Shown here: piece by piece, positions 23,855 to 35,383 of the stretch
How the letters are laid out: every line of letters begins with the position of its first letter
Numbering within the stretch: position 1 is the stretch's first letter
Assembly (NCBI RefSeq): GCF_030253575.1
Contig: NC_080557.1
Coordinates: 15,414,001 to 15,478,000 of the forward strand
DNA from: Rhododendron vialii
Taxonomy: Eukaryota; Streptophyta; Magnoliopsida; Ericales; Ericaceae
Reading direction: 5' to 3'
DNA length: 64,000 nucleotides
Program-made: the position numbers and the translations under genes
The notes under the pieces: model-generated
Seen by the model: only the letters and a program-made list of their open reading frames with translations
Told to the model about the DNA's origin: nothing
Database searches by the model: none

Positions 23855-24539
23855 AGTTACAAAAAAGATAAAAGCAACCAAGCCAAAAATACATTATCTG
23901 TTGCGCATCTTTCGCACAGCCAGCCTATTTCTTTCTATTCAAAAAGGATCGATGAAGCTCATAAGTCAATAGAAGCGGAGTTGAAACTCAATTTGAAGGA
24001 GAATATGGTGGATCAGTCAACAAATTAAAAAAGATATCATCCGGCAAGAATGACTGGGTTACCGTCGCCTGAAAAACACAAAAGATAAATATGAAGTTAA
24101 CTCAAAGCCCATAAATAAAAATAAATCAAACCATACATAAATTTTTTTTACTATAAATGTAACCACATTACATACCTCGAGGACAAAGGTGTTGATTGAG
24201 AATTAGAACCGCAATTGATCATTTCGGTATGTAAGGAATCGGAACATCCTAGCCAAAAAAGGCCATGTTAACACAATTTAGAAAATCTAAAATTTTGAAA
24301 TATTGCAGTTAATTAGATTTTAAGTAAACTATTCGCATGAATAGTTTATTTTTTTCTTGAGCGAATCTAGACCGTCCATTACAACAATGGACGTGTAGTA
24401 CTGATCGGTTGTGCAAAGAGTTTTGCACAAACCGTTGTGCGTGTAGCATTTTTGTTAAGCTTAATACTTGACTAAGGTGAGTAGGTTTTGAAGCAACTCT
24501 TCTTCTCTTTCCAATCTTCTAATGCTAAGATTTTGGATG

Positions 24540-24790
24540 AATCTTATTTTTAAACTAGTTCCATATATAATTAAACTACCAATCTCTTTATTTTCGCACA
24601 AAATTCTTTCATTAAATGAATATGTACGAAAAATGACATCACTTCATTATAGTTTTCTTGAAAATAACTTTTCTTCACCAAATTCTTGACAACTGAGTGG
24701 ATACTTTGTTGACATAGCTCTTCAAATTTGGTGTCAATCTTATTTTCGACTTCATGTTTAATAAATGGGCCAGATTTGGAATAGCTCGTG
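24540..24790. repeat. Dispersed repeat, copy A
   Basis: Shares ordered blocks with 41500-41760 and partly with 34690-34747: AAACTACCAATCTCTTTATT, CACTTCATTATAGTTTTCTT, CTTCAAATTTGGTGTCAATC and AGATTTGGAATAGC. Beyond 24790 it runs into GTGCTCGTGC-rich sequence related to 40460-40560. Family unknown. Confidence 0.6.
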
Positions 24791-25335
24791 CATGCTCCTT
24801 ACCATGCTCGTGCATGTGTCGTGTTGTGCCCGTGCTTTTTCGTGCTCGTGCCTCGCGCGTGCCCCCGAACCAAGGCCCAACCTTTCAATATCGTTACACT
24901 TCGATATACCAGTGAGATGAAAAATTGCATATGCATAGGGCAATTCTCGTTGCATATCGGTACGTTTTTTATTTACGGCCATTATGGCTAATACTCAACT
25001 ACTTCAAAAAATTATCAAAAACAATTTTTAAAATTCACAACCACTACAATTGATTCCCATTAAGTATCATTCAATAATTTAGATACCATTACATTACGAC
25101 TTTTGACATTACATGTCCCTATACTGCTATTTAAAATCTTGATTTAGAGACTTGTGGTCCTAAAATCAATTTATTTCCCTCAATTTCATACTTTCGCTTA
25201 ATAAAAGTTGGATGGCGAAATCTATCCCATGTCAATAGGATATAACCAAAATTCAACCGCTTGATTTCCTTGTCATGAGATGGACACTACTATTAGTTTT
25301 TCCATGATATGCTTTCCTCCTCTTTCATAACGAAG

Positions 25336-26880
25336 GTGAAGAGAATGCTCCCAACGGAGATCAAGTCGAGCAAAATCCCCCTAACAGAGATGAAGACAAG
25401 CAGAGTCCGATTCTAGAGGTCCAATCAATAGTCTCAATGATAGACAACGTACACAAGCCTCCTGACACTGACTTTTAGAATATATATATATGGGTCCTTG
25501 GTATTAGTGCTTGTGCACGACAATGGTTTCTCCAGGCAAGAGCGATGTTTTACAATGATGGATTTGAGTACTTGCCCTTGATTCTAGTATATCTTTTTAC
25601 ATATGGCATGGGAAGGAAGGTTTATGGCAGCTGTACTGCCTAAATTTTTTGTCAAACATTCCATTGACGGGAGGGTTCCAATTTGCACTAAATCCGGCAC
25701 CATTCAGTTCGAAGGAACATGTCCTAGTATGTGTGTTTATATACATATGATGGTTGCGTTCCCTATTACTTCAAACAATCACATTACCCAAGGTCTACCG
25801 TAATGAGAAAATCTATCCCTGGCAGGGCTTATGGCAACTCTGTCATCCTTTGTAAGTTTTTGATCCATCACTTATATATATAGCTCTTCAAACTCGTTCT
25901 TTAATATTCTGACTGCAAGCATCTTCATGTTCAGTTGCCAGGGGATTTTCATGGCAATTGACTTAGTATTTAATCGAGTGTAGACATAAAAGGAGGACTT
26001 AATTTGGCTAATTACAAGATTGTTGGGGCAAACCTGAGAGTACCCATGAAAACGTTCTCCTGTTATATCTAACTTGTAGGCTTTGGCTCCATGCATGACC
26101 CATGCCCTTTTGGAACTCTCACAAGGTAGAAACCATTTTCTAGATGGTCAGGTTTTTTGTTGATTGATTAGACATGGTAATATCTCACTCAGTAGTTAAT
26201 GCATCATATGTTGAAAGTTGGGGCAAGGGTTCACATAGGCTCGCGGGTGATCCAATATTTTGGTTGTTATTCAGCATTTTATGTTATTTATAATTACGTA
26301 TCCGGCCCAATGAACCAACTAATTCGGGAGACCATTCCCAATGGTTTCGATTACCAGTTGATTATGGGTTTTTTTTCCCGGGAGTAGTGGCCATCTCGGT
26401 GTTATTCTAGTTTTCGAAGGACTCAATTACGGCTCAATAAGATGGTGATGGGAGAAATGGTCTTGGACTCTTATCCTTCAGCTTCAACTTGCCTTTTGCT
26501 TCGGACTTCACTGGGGAACCATTGTGTTCTCCCCGATTTGTCTTGTTCAATGTTCTTGTTGGTTGCTTTATTATCTTCTACATGGTTACTCCATCCATTA
26601 ACTGGACAGACTCCTTCAAAACGAAGTCAGTTCCAAATGGACTATTTAGCCAATTCACTCGTGTTGGTTCATATCTCTAGTCACCTTGTAATTTTCCATC
26701 AACCAACTTTGATGAAAAAACTTGGTATATATGGTAGTGATCTTTCAAGATTTATTCGTCTCACAAAAGCGACGAAAAAAAAAGTGTTCGGAACATGCAA
26801 GTCGGGCCCATAAAGGCAATTAATCTGATTGATAACCTAATATGTTAAGAATATTTAAGCACCTAATTTTCAATGCATAA
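25336..26880 (+). pseudogene. Oligopeptide transporter (OPT) pseudogene, copy 1
   Basis: Decayed relic of a multi-spanning OPT-family membrane transporter. Recognisable pieces in order: an acidic N-terminus reading QSPILEVQSIVSMID (about 25395-25440); WVLGISAC at 25491, matching the first membrane segment; GRFMAAVLPKFF followed by a degraded version of the FSLNPGPFN motif at 25615-25700; and GEPLCSPRFVLFNVLVGCFI then FYMVTPSINWTDSFKTKSVP at 26510-26640, matching the late GSPLxSPWF region. Frames change between blocks, and stops plus missing segments make it non-functional. A TG...CA element follows immediately at 26898. The family identification is from motif order only. Confidence 0.6.
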
Positions 26881-27660
26881 GTTTCTTCTACGGTATGTGT
26901 AACGCCCCGAAAATTTAGAAACATTAAAAAATTATTGAAAAGAGTTTTCCAATAATATTTTTCTTTTTCAGGCTTTAAAATTTTCAAAGACAATTTTCTA
27001 AAGAGAAATCCATAGATTTACTACGTTATCGATCCAAAAGCCTGTGTCACCATATTACAACCATATCGAATGTAGTTTAAGTATTTTGAATTTTTTAAAA
27101 TATTACAATTTTCAATAAACCAGAAAGCTCTCAAAATAAGATCGATTTAAATTAGTCAGAGCAACTAAAGGATTGAATTCAAAGTCGACAATCTCTTCAT
27201 TGGTCGTCATCAAATAATTTTCTTTGCCTACGGTCCTTTTGTTCCGTCTTCAATACCTGGCGTTCGAGTTACCAGGGCAACATAGTACCGTAAGCGATGA
27301 CGCTCAGTAGCCAAAACCTACCCGAACCCATAACTTACACACAACAAGAAAAAGAGTGCAATGCAAATGACGGCACTTCATTTCATTACTATCCTTCAAC
27401 TTATATGAAAGTCTAGGATCTCCACCTCGAGATCCATCCTACCCTCAACCTCAAGCGTAAGGCAACCCAGTGTGATTCAGACTGTTCCTTGCTGTGTCCC
27501 GCTGATAGCTACCAAATTATTTACTCGGATCTACAGTCGACGCAACCACACAAGGAAGGAACCAAACCTGTTCTCGCAGTCAATCACCACTGTGCCCTAC
27601 CTAGGGTTACGTTTCTCAAACAACCTGGGCCCCTGTTAGCACCCATTAACACAAGACTGG

Positions 27661-27889
27661 TGTAATATCCGCTCCGGATATTTCAGTATTTCAATTACTT
27701 TTAATTGAACTATGTGTTTTAAGGGTTTAAATCATAAACAATAGAACTTGTGAGGGTCCTGTGTGTGATTTGTGATTTGAGCATAAGTTAGAACGTGGAT
27801 CCGCTTGCATGTGATAAATTTCCTTGTGCCCTTATATAGCAAAATATCTTGGAGATATTTATCTTTCTCCATACGTATCTTGTTTCTAT

Positions 27890-27941
<52 letters not shown>

Positions 27942-30317
27942 CAGAGGAGGAAGGCAGAGGAGGCCAGAGACTCTGGTCTGTTTTTTACGAAATTATTCAA
28001 GGTACCTAGAAAGCTTTTAAAATTCTAGTATTTTTATTGAAGGTTCATTAGTGTGTCTATTGTATTGTGTTAAATTTTCAGAATTTTCTGAGAAACGTAG
28101 AAAAAGATAAAAATCATAAACCTAACTGTGGTCAGAATCTTATTTTTTAGTAGACAGTTTACAGAGCTGCGTCTTTTATCAATTTTTTTATAGTTAAGAG
28201 ATCCTCTTGATTATGGGTTCTTATGAGTCTGAAAGATTGATAAGTTGGCGATATTTTGGCGTTGGAATTACTAAAAAGTATTAAGTATTCGATTTTTAAT
28301 AAATTTTCGAACACAGACTGTTCTGCTGGAAATTGTGCTTCGCTGCACAGAATTTCTGAGTTTGGAGGTGATTTTGACTAGGTTTCTTTATTGTGAAAAA
28401 TCTGAAAAAAATCAGGGATGAATGTTGGTATGTGGTAATGATGTGTATCAAATTTAGGGTTTATTAGATGCATATTCTAAATTTGGCGGATTTTACAAGT
28501 TGGTGTATTCCTACTGAGTTTTGTATTTGCTGCACTGACACATTTTGGAAAAATGATCATATCTTTTAGCTCGGATATCGGGTTAACGCACGGGTTGTTG
28601 ATTTTGAAACTAAACTCGTATGTCTTTTGGAGTACGTGAAGGTTGTGGCTTAGTTTGTACCAGATTAAATCAGTTTTTGATTTGAAGTTGATAGACGTGC
28701 AGAATTTGTGATTTTGGACAGATTTTTGTGTAACTTTGGACGAGCATAATTTTATCGTTTGGACTCCGTTTTTAACAAATTTTATATCAGAATTCATGTA
28801 CTGGAGGTGTACTTTCTAATAGTGGTGGTTTCATGATCTGGTTTTAACTCTATAAGAAGTTATAGGCAGAATACGGCAGGCTGGTTGTAGATTTCAGATC
28901 AAATGTAGAGGTGATGTGGTGTTTGAGTGTTACGCTTGTTTAGGGACACTTATAAACCTTTAAGATGGACATACTTGTATGCGTTAAGCATCGTTAATCT
29001 ATTGTTAGTGTTATAGATTATTTTAAGGAGTTGGTGGTAACGTTTAAGCGTTCAATAAACTGATATAGTTAGCTTGTGACTAGGTAACAAGCTAGTCAAT
29101 TGGGGAGGTTCCGAAATCGTAAGTTTGGCGTACCTCGGTCGATATGAAGGTGAGTGTGTTTGATATGGTTCTTCTCCATATAATATTGCTGTGGTGGCGA
29201 GTGTATATCTTGCTATTTGTGATTAGCTTTCGATATGATTATTTTTAATGAGATGTTGTAGTGAGCAGTGTATATCGTGCTATTGTTATTTAGCTTTTGA
29301 TATATTGTGAATGTTTGCGTGTGAGGCACACCATGTCGTAAGCCATATCGTTCAATAGACGATGGTTGTGAGTATGGTGTGTGTGACACAAGATTTGGTT
29401 GTGATATGTGTGTTTGATGAAAATGCATGTTGATGGATGTTGATTGAACCGCCAAAGGTTAGCGTGTGAGGCATACTATGTCGTATGCCATGCTGGCTTA
29501 TTGTCGGTGGATGAGAGCATGGTATGTGGGACACCTTATCTTGGGTTCATGGGATATGGCAGACGTGCCACTGCATGTGATGCGATTACATTCATATTGT
29601 TGTGCATTAATTATTATTGCTCAGTTGAGTGGATATGTTGGTTATAACTGTTGTATACATTCTAGTATTTCAGTTACATTGGTGATGTGTATTCATGTTG
29701 ATATTCCTTGGGGTATTGTGGTATTATGTTGAGCATTTCTATATCTCATACACTATGGCTTTTCTTTTTGGTCTGCCAGGTAGCAGGTTGCTTAGAGTGG
29801 GTCGACTACCGGTCGTCGTGTTGAGGTGTTTTTGCTAGCGTCAGGTGAGATTTTGATTACGTTGTTGTCGAGTGCCTTAACTGGTACAGAACTTAATTTG
29901 TAAGGAGTTGTAGCTAAAGATAGTTAAAGTTTTTTTAAATTGTATAGGTTGTAATTAAGTTTGGTCGATGGTTGACGTTCTATTTGAGGTTAGCCTTGAA
30001 CGTTATGGATGGTCAAGTTTGTTGCAGGTGGTTGATGATGAAGTTGGTTTATTCAAGTTGTAAGTAAGTTGTTGGTGGATGTGTTGTGGTATAGAATTTT
30101 TAAAGTACTCTGATGCAGATGTTGTTTCTTGGTTGTGCGATGTCATGGTTAGTTGGTCAATACGTTGACTCATTTTTTTTGTTAAGGTGATAAGTCTTCC
30201 GCTGGGTGTTTATTTCTGACAGGTTGTAAGGTGTGGTTTGGTCTTCTGTGTGGAATGTCACGTGATCGCGCCGACTCTGGCCCACTTTGGGTGCCGTTTG
30301 AGGGGCGGGGCTTGACA
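27661..30317. mobile_element. Nested LTR-like element
   Basis: Starts TGTAATATCCGCTCC and ends GGGGCTTGACA. It is flanked by ACTGG (27656-27660) and ATTGG (30318-30322), a 5 bp TSD with one change. About 2.66 kb without pol domains. It interrupts a 38-39 bp tandem repeat of the outer element: TGGGCCCCTGTTAGCACCCA occurs on both sides. Inside, two diverged blocks with GTGTGAGGCAYAC...ATGTCGTA (29319 and 29464) form an internal duplication. Confidence 0.65.
27892..27939. repeat. (GA)n microsatellite
   Basis: About 24 GA units inside the nested LTR-like element. Confidence 0.95.
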
Positions 30318-32149
30318 ATTGGGCCCCTGTTAGCACCCATCTTAACATCATAACTCAATCACTTTCCGATTTATCCTTTACTTATCAGCGTTTACGTGAT
30401 CCTCTAATTGCATACCACCCCGGGTTTTAATGTTCATTCTATGTTTTCGAAATCATGCATGTCTACAGTTAACAGGAATTAAGCAAGAGACAAAATAAAT
30501 CATGCTTCTCGAGGACTAATAACCATGTTCACCTTTCATTACCAACTATCACTCAAACAGAGTAATCAATTCAACACCAATCGTCTCTTAAACTAATGCT
30601 TGCATTTGGCAGGTTTAGGTCTCCACATCATTAGGACATTTCAACAAAAACATGCTAACAACATTTAATCGCGCGATAAAAACAAATCATATGATCGAAT
30701 TAATCATGCAATTAAAATAAATTAAGTGATCCTTATTATTTTCTCTTTTCTTTTTCAAAATTAAAGTCTACGTTTAATCTACATCACCTCAAAGTGTTGA
30801 CAATATTAGAATAGTTCGTATTTGCAACAAAACTAGGATCAAATTGAAACTAATTAACTTTGGGGCTTATACGATTAGCTTTAAATATACAAGGGTGAGA
30901 TTTACAAACTAAACACACTTAAGGGACTAAACTGTAATAATCTAAAATATTTTCGAAAGAAACAGTTGCCACGGATTGTTTCGGCCAAATACGTTTTGCG
31001 ACGTGGGGTTCAAATCTTATCATACTGAAACACGAAACAATCAATACGGAATATAATAGTATATATTTAGGGAGGTGAATTTGGACTACCTCTCATTCAG
31101 CGAACGGTTACGGAGAGGTTCCGTGGCGGGTCGGAGCGGCGGCATAGTTCGTCGGTGGTGTAGTGTGCACGGCAGTGGAGGTGCGGCAGTGGTGCTCGGT
31201 TGTGCCGATACGGACTCATTTTCAATGCATTTTCCGGAGCTATTCAGGAACTGAAATGCAACAGGTTTCGGGGGCGGGAAAGGGCTATTTTTGCGGCTGT
31301 TTAGGACTAGCTTTGGAAGCAGATTTTTCCGGGCTGTTTCGGAGCCGATCCGAGGTTGAAAAGGGCTATTTTCTGGCTGGTTCTGGAGCTGTTTAATTTG
31401 ATGACTAGAAATGGCTGTTTTCTGAAGCTAAAAATAGAGTTGGAAATGGTGGCTGGAGGTGGCAGTGATGATGGTGACCGAAGGAGGTGACTGGCTGCCT
31501 CCCCTCTCTCTCTCTGCCGAGAATGGAGAAGGGAAAAAATGGGTTCTATTTCTTTGTAAAGAATGGGGAGGCAGGTATAAGGTGAGTTTGGTTAAGAACC
31601 CTTAGAGCAAGTTTATCGGTTGTTTTGTAAAATTGCTAGTAAATAGTGTACTTTTTTCATTTTACCTACTCACATCTCGCTCAACACTACATCAATACTA
31701 TCTGTTTAATCTATTCTCTATTAAAATATTATTCTTTTATTACCCTTTTTCTTTTTTGGGAGAGAGAGAGAGTGAGTGAGAATGAGAGAGAGAGAAAATA
31801 ATAAAGAAATGAAAAACCTTATGTATAGGGGTTTGGTACATTTACCGAACTATTTCAGCAAAGTCAATTTACCTCTTTTTTTAGCTCCTCTGCTGTTGCT
31901 TGTTTTTGAGTGCTTTCCTTATGTAAAATAGCTATAAAGCCATATGTACTTGCTCTTAGGCAAAAACAAAATAGGATCGGGACTTTAATTTAGGGGTTAA
32001 AAGAGAGTATTACTCTTAAGTGTTGTCACACTTTGATTGGCGAAGAGAAAAAGAAATTTGCAGAAAGGATGGAAGAAAATTACTTGGCCAGGTAAAATTG
32101 TTTGGGTAAAATGATTCAGCGTAATACAAGTGTACACACATGTACACAT

Positions 32150-32660
32150 TAAGGAATTTATTCGCCAGATATGTGCGCGTACGGACAGGGGGTGTGTGCT
32201 GTGCAGCTTCGTGCTGCACAGCGTGCTGCACGGCCTCTGGCGAGGCTTTTCCGGCATTGGTCCGACGATCGGAGACGTTCACCGTGTAGAGCTCGTCGAG
32301 TTCTACATGAGCATCAAAAATCAGCTCGATAAAATATCTTTAAAGGCCTCATCCGAACATATATAACTTGAAAAAAATGGATTTAGTGGTTTTGATCCAG
32401 TGTTTTGTATCCATTAGGATTCATTTTTTTTCACGTTATATATGTTCCGATGAGGCCTTTAACGATATTTGATCGAGCTGATTTTTGGTGCTCATGTAGA
32501 ACTCGACGAGCTCTACGCGGTGAACGTCTCCGATCGTCGGATCGATGCCTGAAAAGTCTTGCCGGAGGCCGTGCAGCACGCTGTGCAGCACGAACCTGCA
32601 CAGCACACACTCCCTGTCCGTGCGCGTACACAATCGATTATGGAATAAAATTTTGTGAGA
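32150..32660. mobile_element. Foldback element with mirror-image ORFs
   Basis: Two arms of about 220 bp are inverted copies around a loop near 32370-32420. Left-arm landmarks GCGTACGGACAGGG, GTGCTGCACAGCGTGCTGCA, CCGACGATCGGAGACGTTCA and GAGCTCGTCGAGTTCTACAT recur inverted in mirrored order on the right. GC content is well above its surroundings. It lies inside the GTATG-flanked element, so it is younger than that insertion or was carried by it. Confidence 0.8.
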
Positions 32661-32856
32661 CGACATAAATATTTTTTTTTTGCATTAAATAAACTAACAA
32701 AACAAAAGTTATATTATCAATATTATTTTTAAAAAAAATCGGGTCTTTACAGTATGTTTTCCTTTCTTAACTCTAAATCCAGAATACAGAAACAGTCCCA
32801 TTCCTGAGGTGAGGTCCATTGTGTCAATGCTTCGTCCCAACTTAACCGTTGAAATA

Positions 32857-34261
32857 TGTTGATTTACCCCGAGCGTAGGGCTAGGTCGTTGTCAACATAA
32901 TATCCGGAAGTCCGGTATCGTTCCCACATAGAAAATTCTTTATAGCTTGCTAGGATTTATAGATGTAAGGGTTTGTGGCGTTTAGACCGCCAACTTTTGG
33001 TTTTACTTTGAAAGATGATAAACACTTATGAAGATGACTAGAAATGAGCTTTTACTAATTAACCAAGAGGCAAGGCATAGAAGTTCATAACGCCCGTGAC
33101 TTAGGCCAACTGACCCTTCTCAACGAAAACTCGGTTGAATCGCACGGCATAGGCTATCAACTGGAAGATTTAGCTTAGAAAACTTTAAAGACTAAAGATG
33201 AAGTATAGAAAAAGAAGAAGTTCTTTGGTTCTTTTAGCAAACACGAGGTAAGACATAGCTCACGGAACCATATGTGCAAGCATATGATCACCGGAGGTTA
33301 GCATTGACAAGTTCTGTTATATAAAAGGCGAACCACGCATATTTTCCATACCGAACCTCAAGTATTTAGTTAAGAAAGGCAAAATTAACATAAGTCACAT
33401 GGTATTAATCACTCTGTGGCCAAGCCTAATCGACTACTCACACAACATGAAAAGACTAGAAAGCATGCTAGAATTGAAAGACATTTTTAACCGATAGAAC
33501 CGAAATTAAACGTGATATTGTAAAAGATTCAACACATACGAACAACTTTAATACTCTAGAAATTAACGTAACGTAAATACCTTGAAGTGTTCTTGGGAAA
33601 TTACAACTTGAAAAGCTTAAGAAGACATTAATGGAGGAAAAACCTAAAGTAGTAATGGGCTAGCTACCAAATGAGAGAGATGAAGCCCCTATTTATACAA
33701 AATGGGTTTCTCTCTCATCAAATATCTAAAAAGCATACTAAAAAAGGCAACTATTCCAAAAGTGGAAAGTCCAAAAAGTAACAAATAGCTGGCTGCAGGC
33801 TCATGGTATCGATACGGATTAAGAAATGTATCGATACCACGCTGCTAAGTAAAAATGGCATTTTCCCTGTAGTGCTCCCGTATCGATATGGAATAAGGCC
33901 GTATCGATACAATATAACCTGCCTTCCCACCAAGCTAATGCGTATCAATATGGATTAAGGTTGTATCGATACGCGTTGCTTATCTCCAGGTCTTCAGGCC
34001 AACCTCCAAGGCTTGGCACCCGACGGCTCAACGGCTTGCCCGACGCTTCACGCCTTCGATCTTGGGCCATTCTGGCAGAAGTTCCACTGGGCGTGGATAC
34101 TTGAACTCACAAGGGGGGTTGACTTGCAATCAAAATACGTCTTTTAAGAACGTTTTACCTGAAACACTAAACAAACTACCTTACGAGTAAAATCACATAA
34201 AAACGACAATAAAGAAATAAAATGCCACAAGCTAGGGAACTTTTAGCACCACGATCTTACA
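32857..34261. mobile_element. LTR-like insertion splitting OPT copy 2
   Basis: The block between the two OPT pieces starts TGTTGATTTACCCCGAGCG and ends GCACCACGATCTTACA (TG...CA, 1405 bp). No pol domain and no clear 5 bp duplication (left AAATA, right ATCTT). It contains three paired TATCGATA dyads at 33806-33972. Boundaries come from loss and return of OPT homology. Confidence 0.45.
33806..33972. repeat. Array of three 31-32 bp dyad cassettes (set 1)
   Basis: Cassettes at 33806-33837, 33880-33910 and 33942-33972. Each opens GTATCRATAY, has a GGAWTAAG core and closes TATCGATAC. The last two start 62 bp apart. See the matching array at 38396-38550. Confidence 0.85.
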
Positions 34262-34747
34262 ATCTTAGGTGCTAATCAGTCAAGGAACGATAATCCAAAT
34301 CCTGAATCAATGACAATAAGATCGTAGATCATTGGACCAATCTTATGCGCGGTAATGGCAACTATTAGAGCAAGGGCCTTGTTTGAAGATGAAGTCTTAG
34401 ACATTCCGATGATCATTGTTGAGTTCGTAATTCCTGGCGCTTGAAATTTAATGGCAGCAAAGCTTGCCAAATTGTTCAAGTTCCATCGATAGGGTTTGAG
34501 TTTTCCTTAAATCCTAGTCCGTTCAATTATAAGGAGCCTGTCTTGGTATGCCTATTTGCATACATAGGAAGGATACGTCCCAATTTGTTGCAGACTATTG
34601 CAACCGCTAGAAATCATTTCGGCGAACACATCTACATCTCCGTAACTTATTTTGCCGTGCTATCTTTATATGTATAAAAAAGTTTTTACATATTTGGGAC
34701 AGATTTGGAATAGCCCTTGAAATTCGACTTTGTCTGCCTTGGCCTAG

Positions 34748-35337
34748 TGTTTGGACCATATATTCACCGCCGTCGATAATCGGCCGAAAGGTGGGAATTA
34801 TGGGAATGCAACCTATTTTGTTATTATTAGAATTGGTATTTGTATTTTAATAACATGTGCAGGACACTTGGCGTATCTCTATTTACTTGGAAGTTAAAAT
34901 GACACTTGTCATGCTCCTACACATTTGAAGGGAAGTGGGAAGTTATTTGGACAAGTGGAAGCAAAGAAAAGTATAAAGAGTAGTGGAAAGTTAGGAAGTT
35001 ATTTCCTGCGTATCTTTATTTTTCTATAAATAGCCTTTTAGGCCTCATTGTAAGGACACACAAATAACGCCAATCAGACCTTTATCTTTTCTTTTCTAGG
35101 AGTAGAGTTAACTTGTAATTGTTCACTCGATCATCTCGATTGATTGTTCTTCTACTTTGAGGGTTAATGAAGTCCATTTTGTTAATCTTCTTCCATACTT
35201 CATCCACTTCATTGTTTGTTTCCAAAGAAGTCCTGAAATACGGCAAGGAACCAAACTCCACTTTTCACACCCACATTCCAGCAAGCTTACGATACAATTT
35301 CCCGTCGATTGGAGAGAAAACAAGAATTTTGGTAGCA
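34748..35337 (+). repeat. Left LTR (590 bp)
   Basis: TG at 34748 and GGTAGCA at the end. Contains CTATAAATAGCC, a probable TATA-type LTR promoter, at about 35024. Matches the right LTR along its length. Confidence 0.9.
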
Positions 35338-35383
35338 ATTTTGGCGCTAAAAGGAGGGCTCGTTACTAATTTGGAAGTGAGCA

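Larger units (their letters stand above)
26898..32751. mobile_element. LTR-type element with TSD GTATG, carrying nested insertions
   Basis: Starts TGTAACGCCCCGAAAATTTA and ends ATCGGGTCTTTACA. It is flanked by identical GTATG pentamers (26893-26897 and 32752-32756), so the 5.85 kb block behaves as one insertion. Subtracting the nested LTR-like unit (27661-30317) and the foldback (about 32150-32660) leaves about 2.6 kb without gag or pol, so it is read as a long solo LTR or a large non-autonomous element. It sits next to OPT copy 1 and about 40 bp before the N-terminal motif of OPT copy 2. The 31050-31560 part is GC-richer, with repeated GGGCTATTTT/GGCTGTTT blocks and no supported gene. Confidence 0.75.
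32757..34710 (+). pseudogene. Oligopeptide transporter (OPT) pseudogene, copy 2
   Basis: At 32790-32840 the plus strand reads SPIPEVRSIVSMLRP, clearly related to SPILEVQSIVSMID of copy 1. After an inserted TG...CA unit (32857-34261) the homology resumes at about 34400 with DIPMIIVEFVIPGA and NLMAAKLAKLFK. A frameshift is followed by PSIGFEFSLNPSPFNYKEP and VLVCLFAYIGR, the best-preserved OPT motif in the window (consensus FSLNPGPFNxKEHVL). It stops in frame at 34675. Downstream OPT regions are absent because the CCTAG-flanked retrotransposon begins at 34748. Broken in at least three ways. Confidence 0.65.

Noticed and set aside
23905..24250. Minus-strand exon candidate ending DGNPVILAG
   Set aside because: The upstream donor-linked frame (MINCGSNSQSTPLSS) hits a stop in the joined phase, and no family fits.
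27620..30350. 20 bp direct repeat as a long target duplication of a LINE
   Set aside because: The insert has TG...CA ends with its own 5 bp duplication, and the longer repeat is an interrupted tandem repeat.
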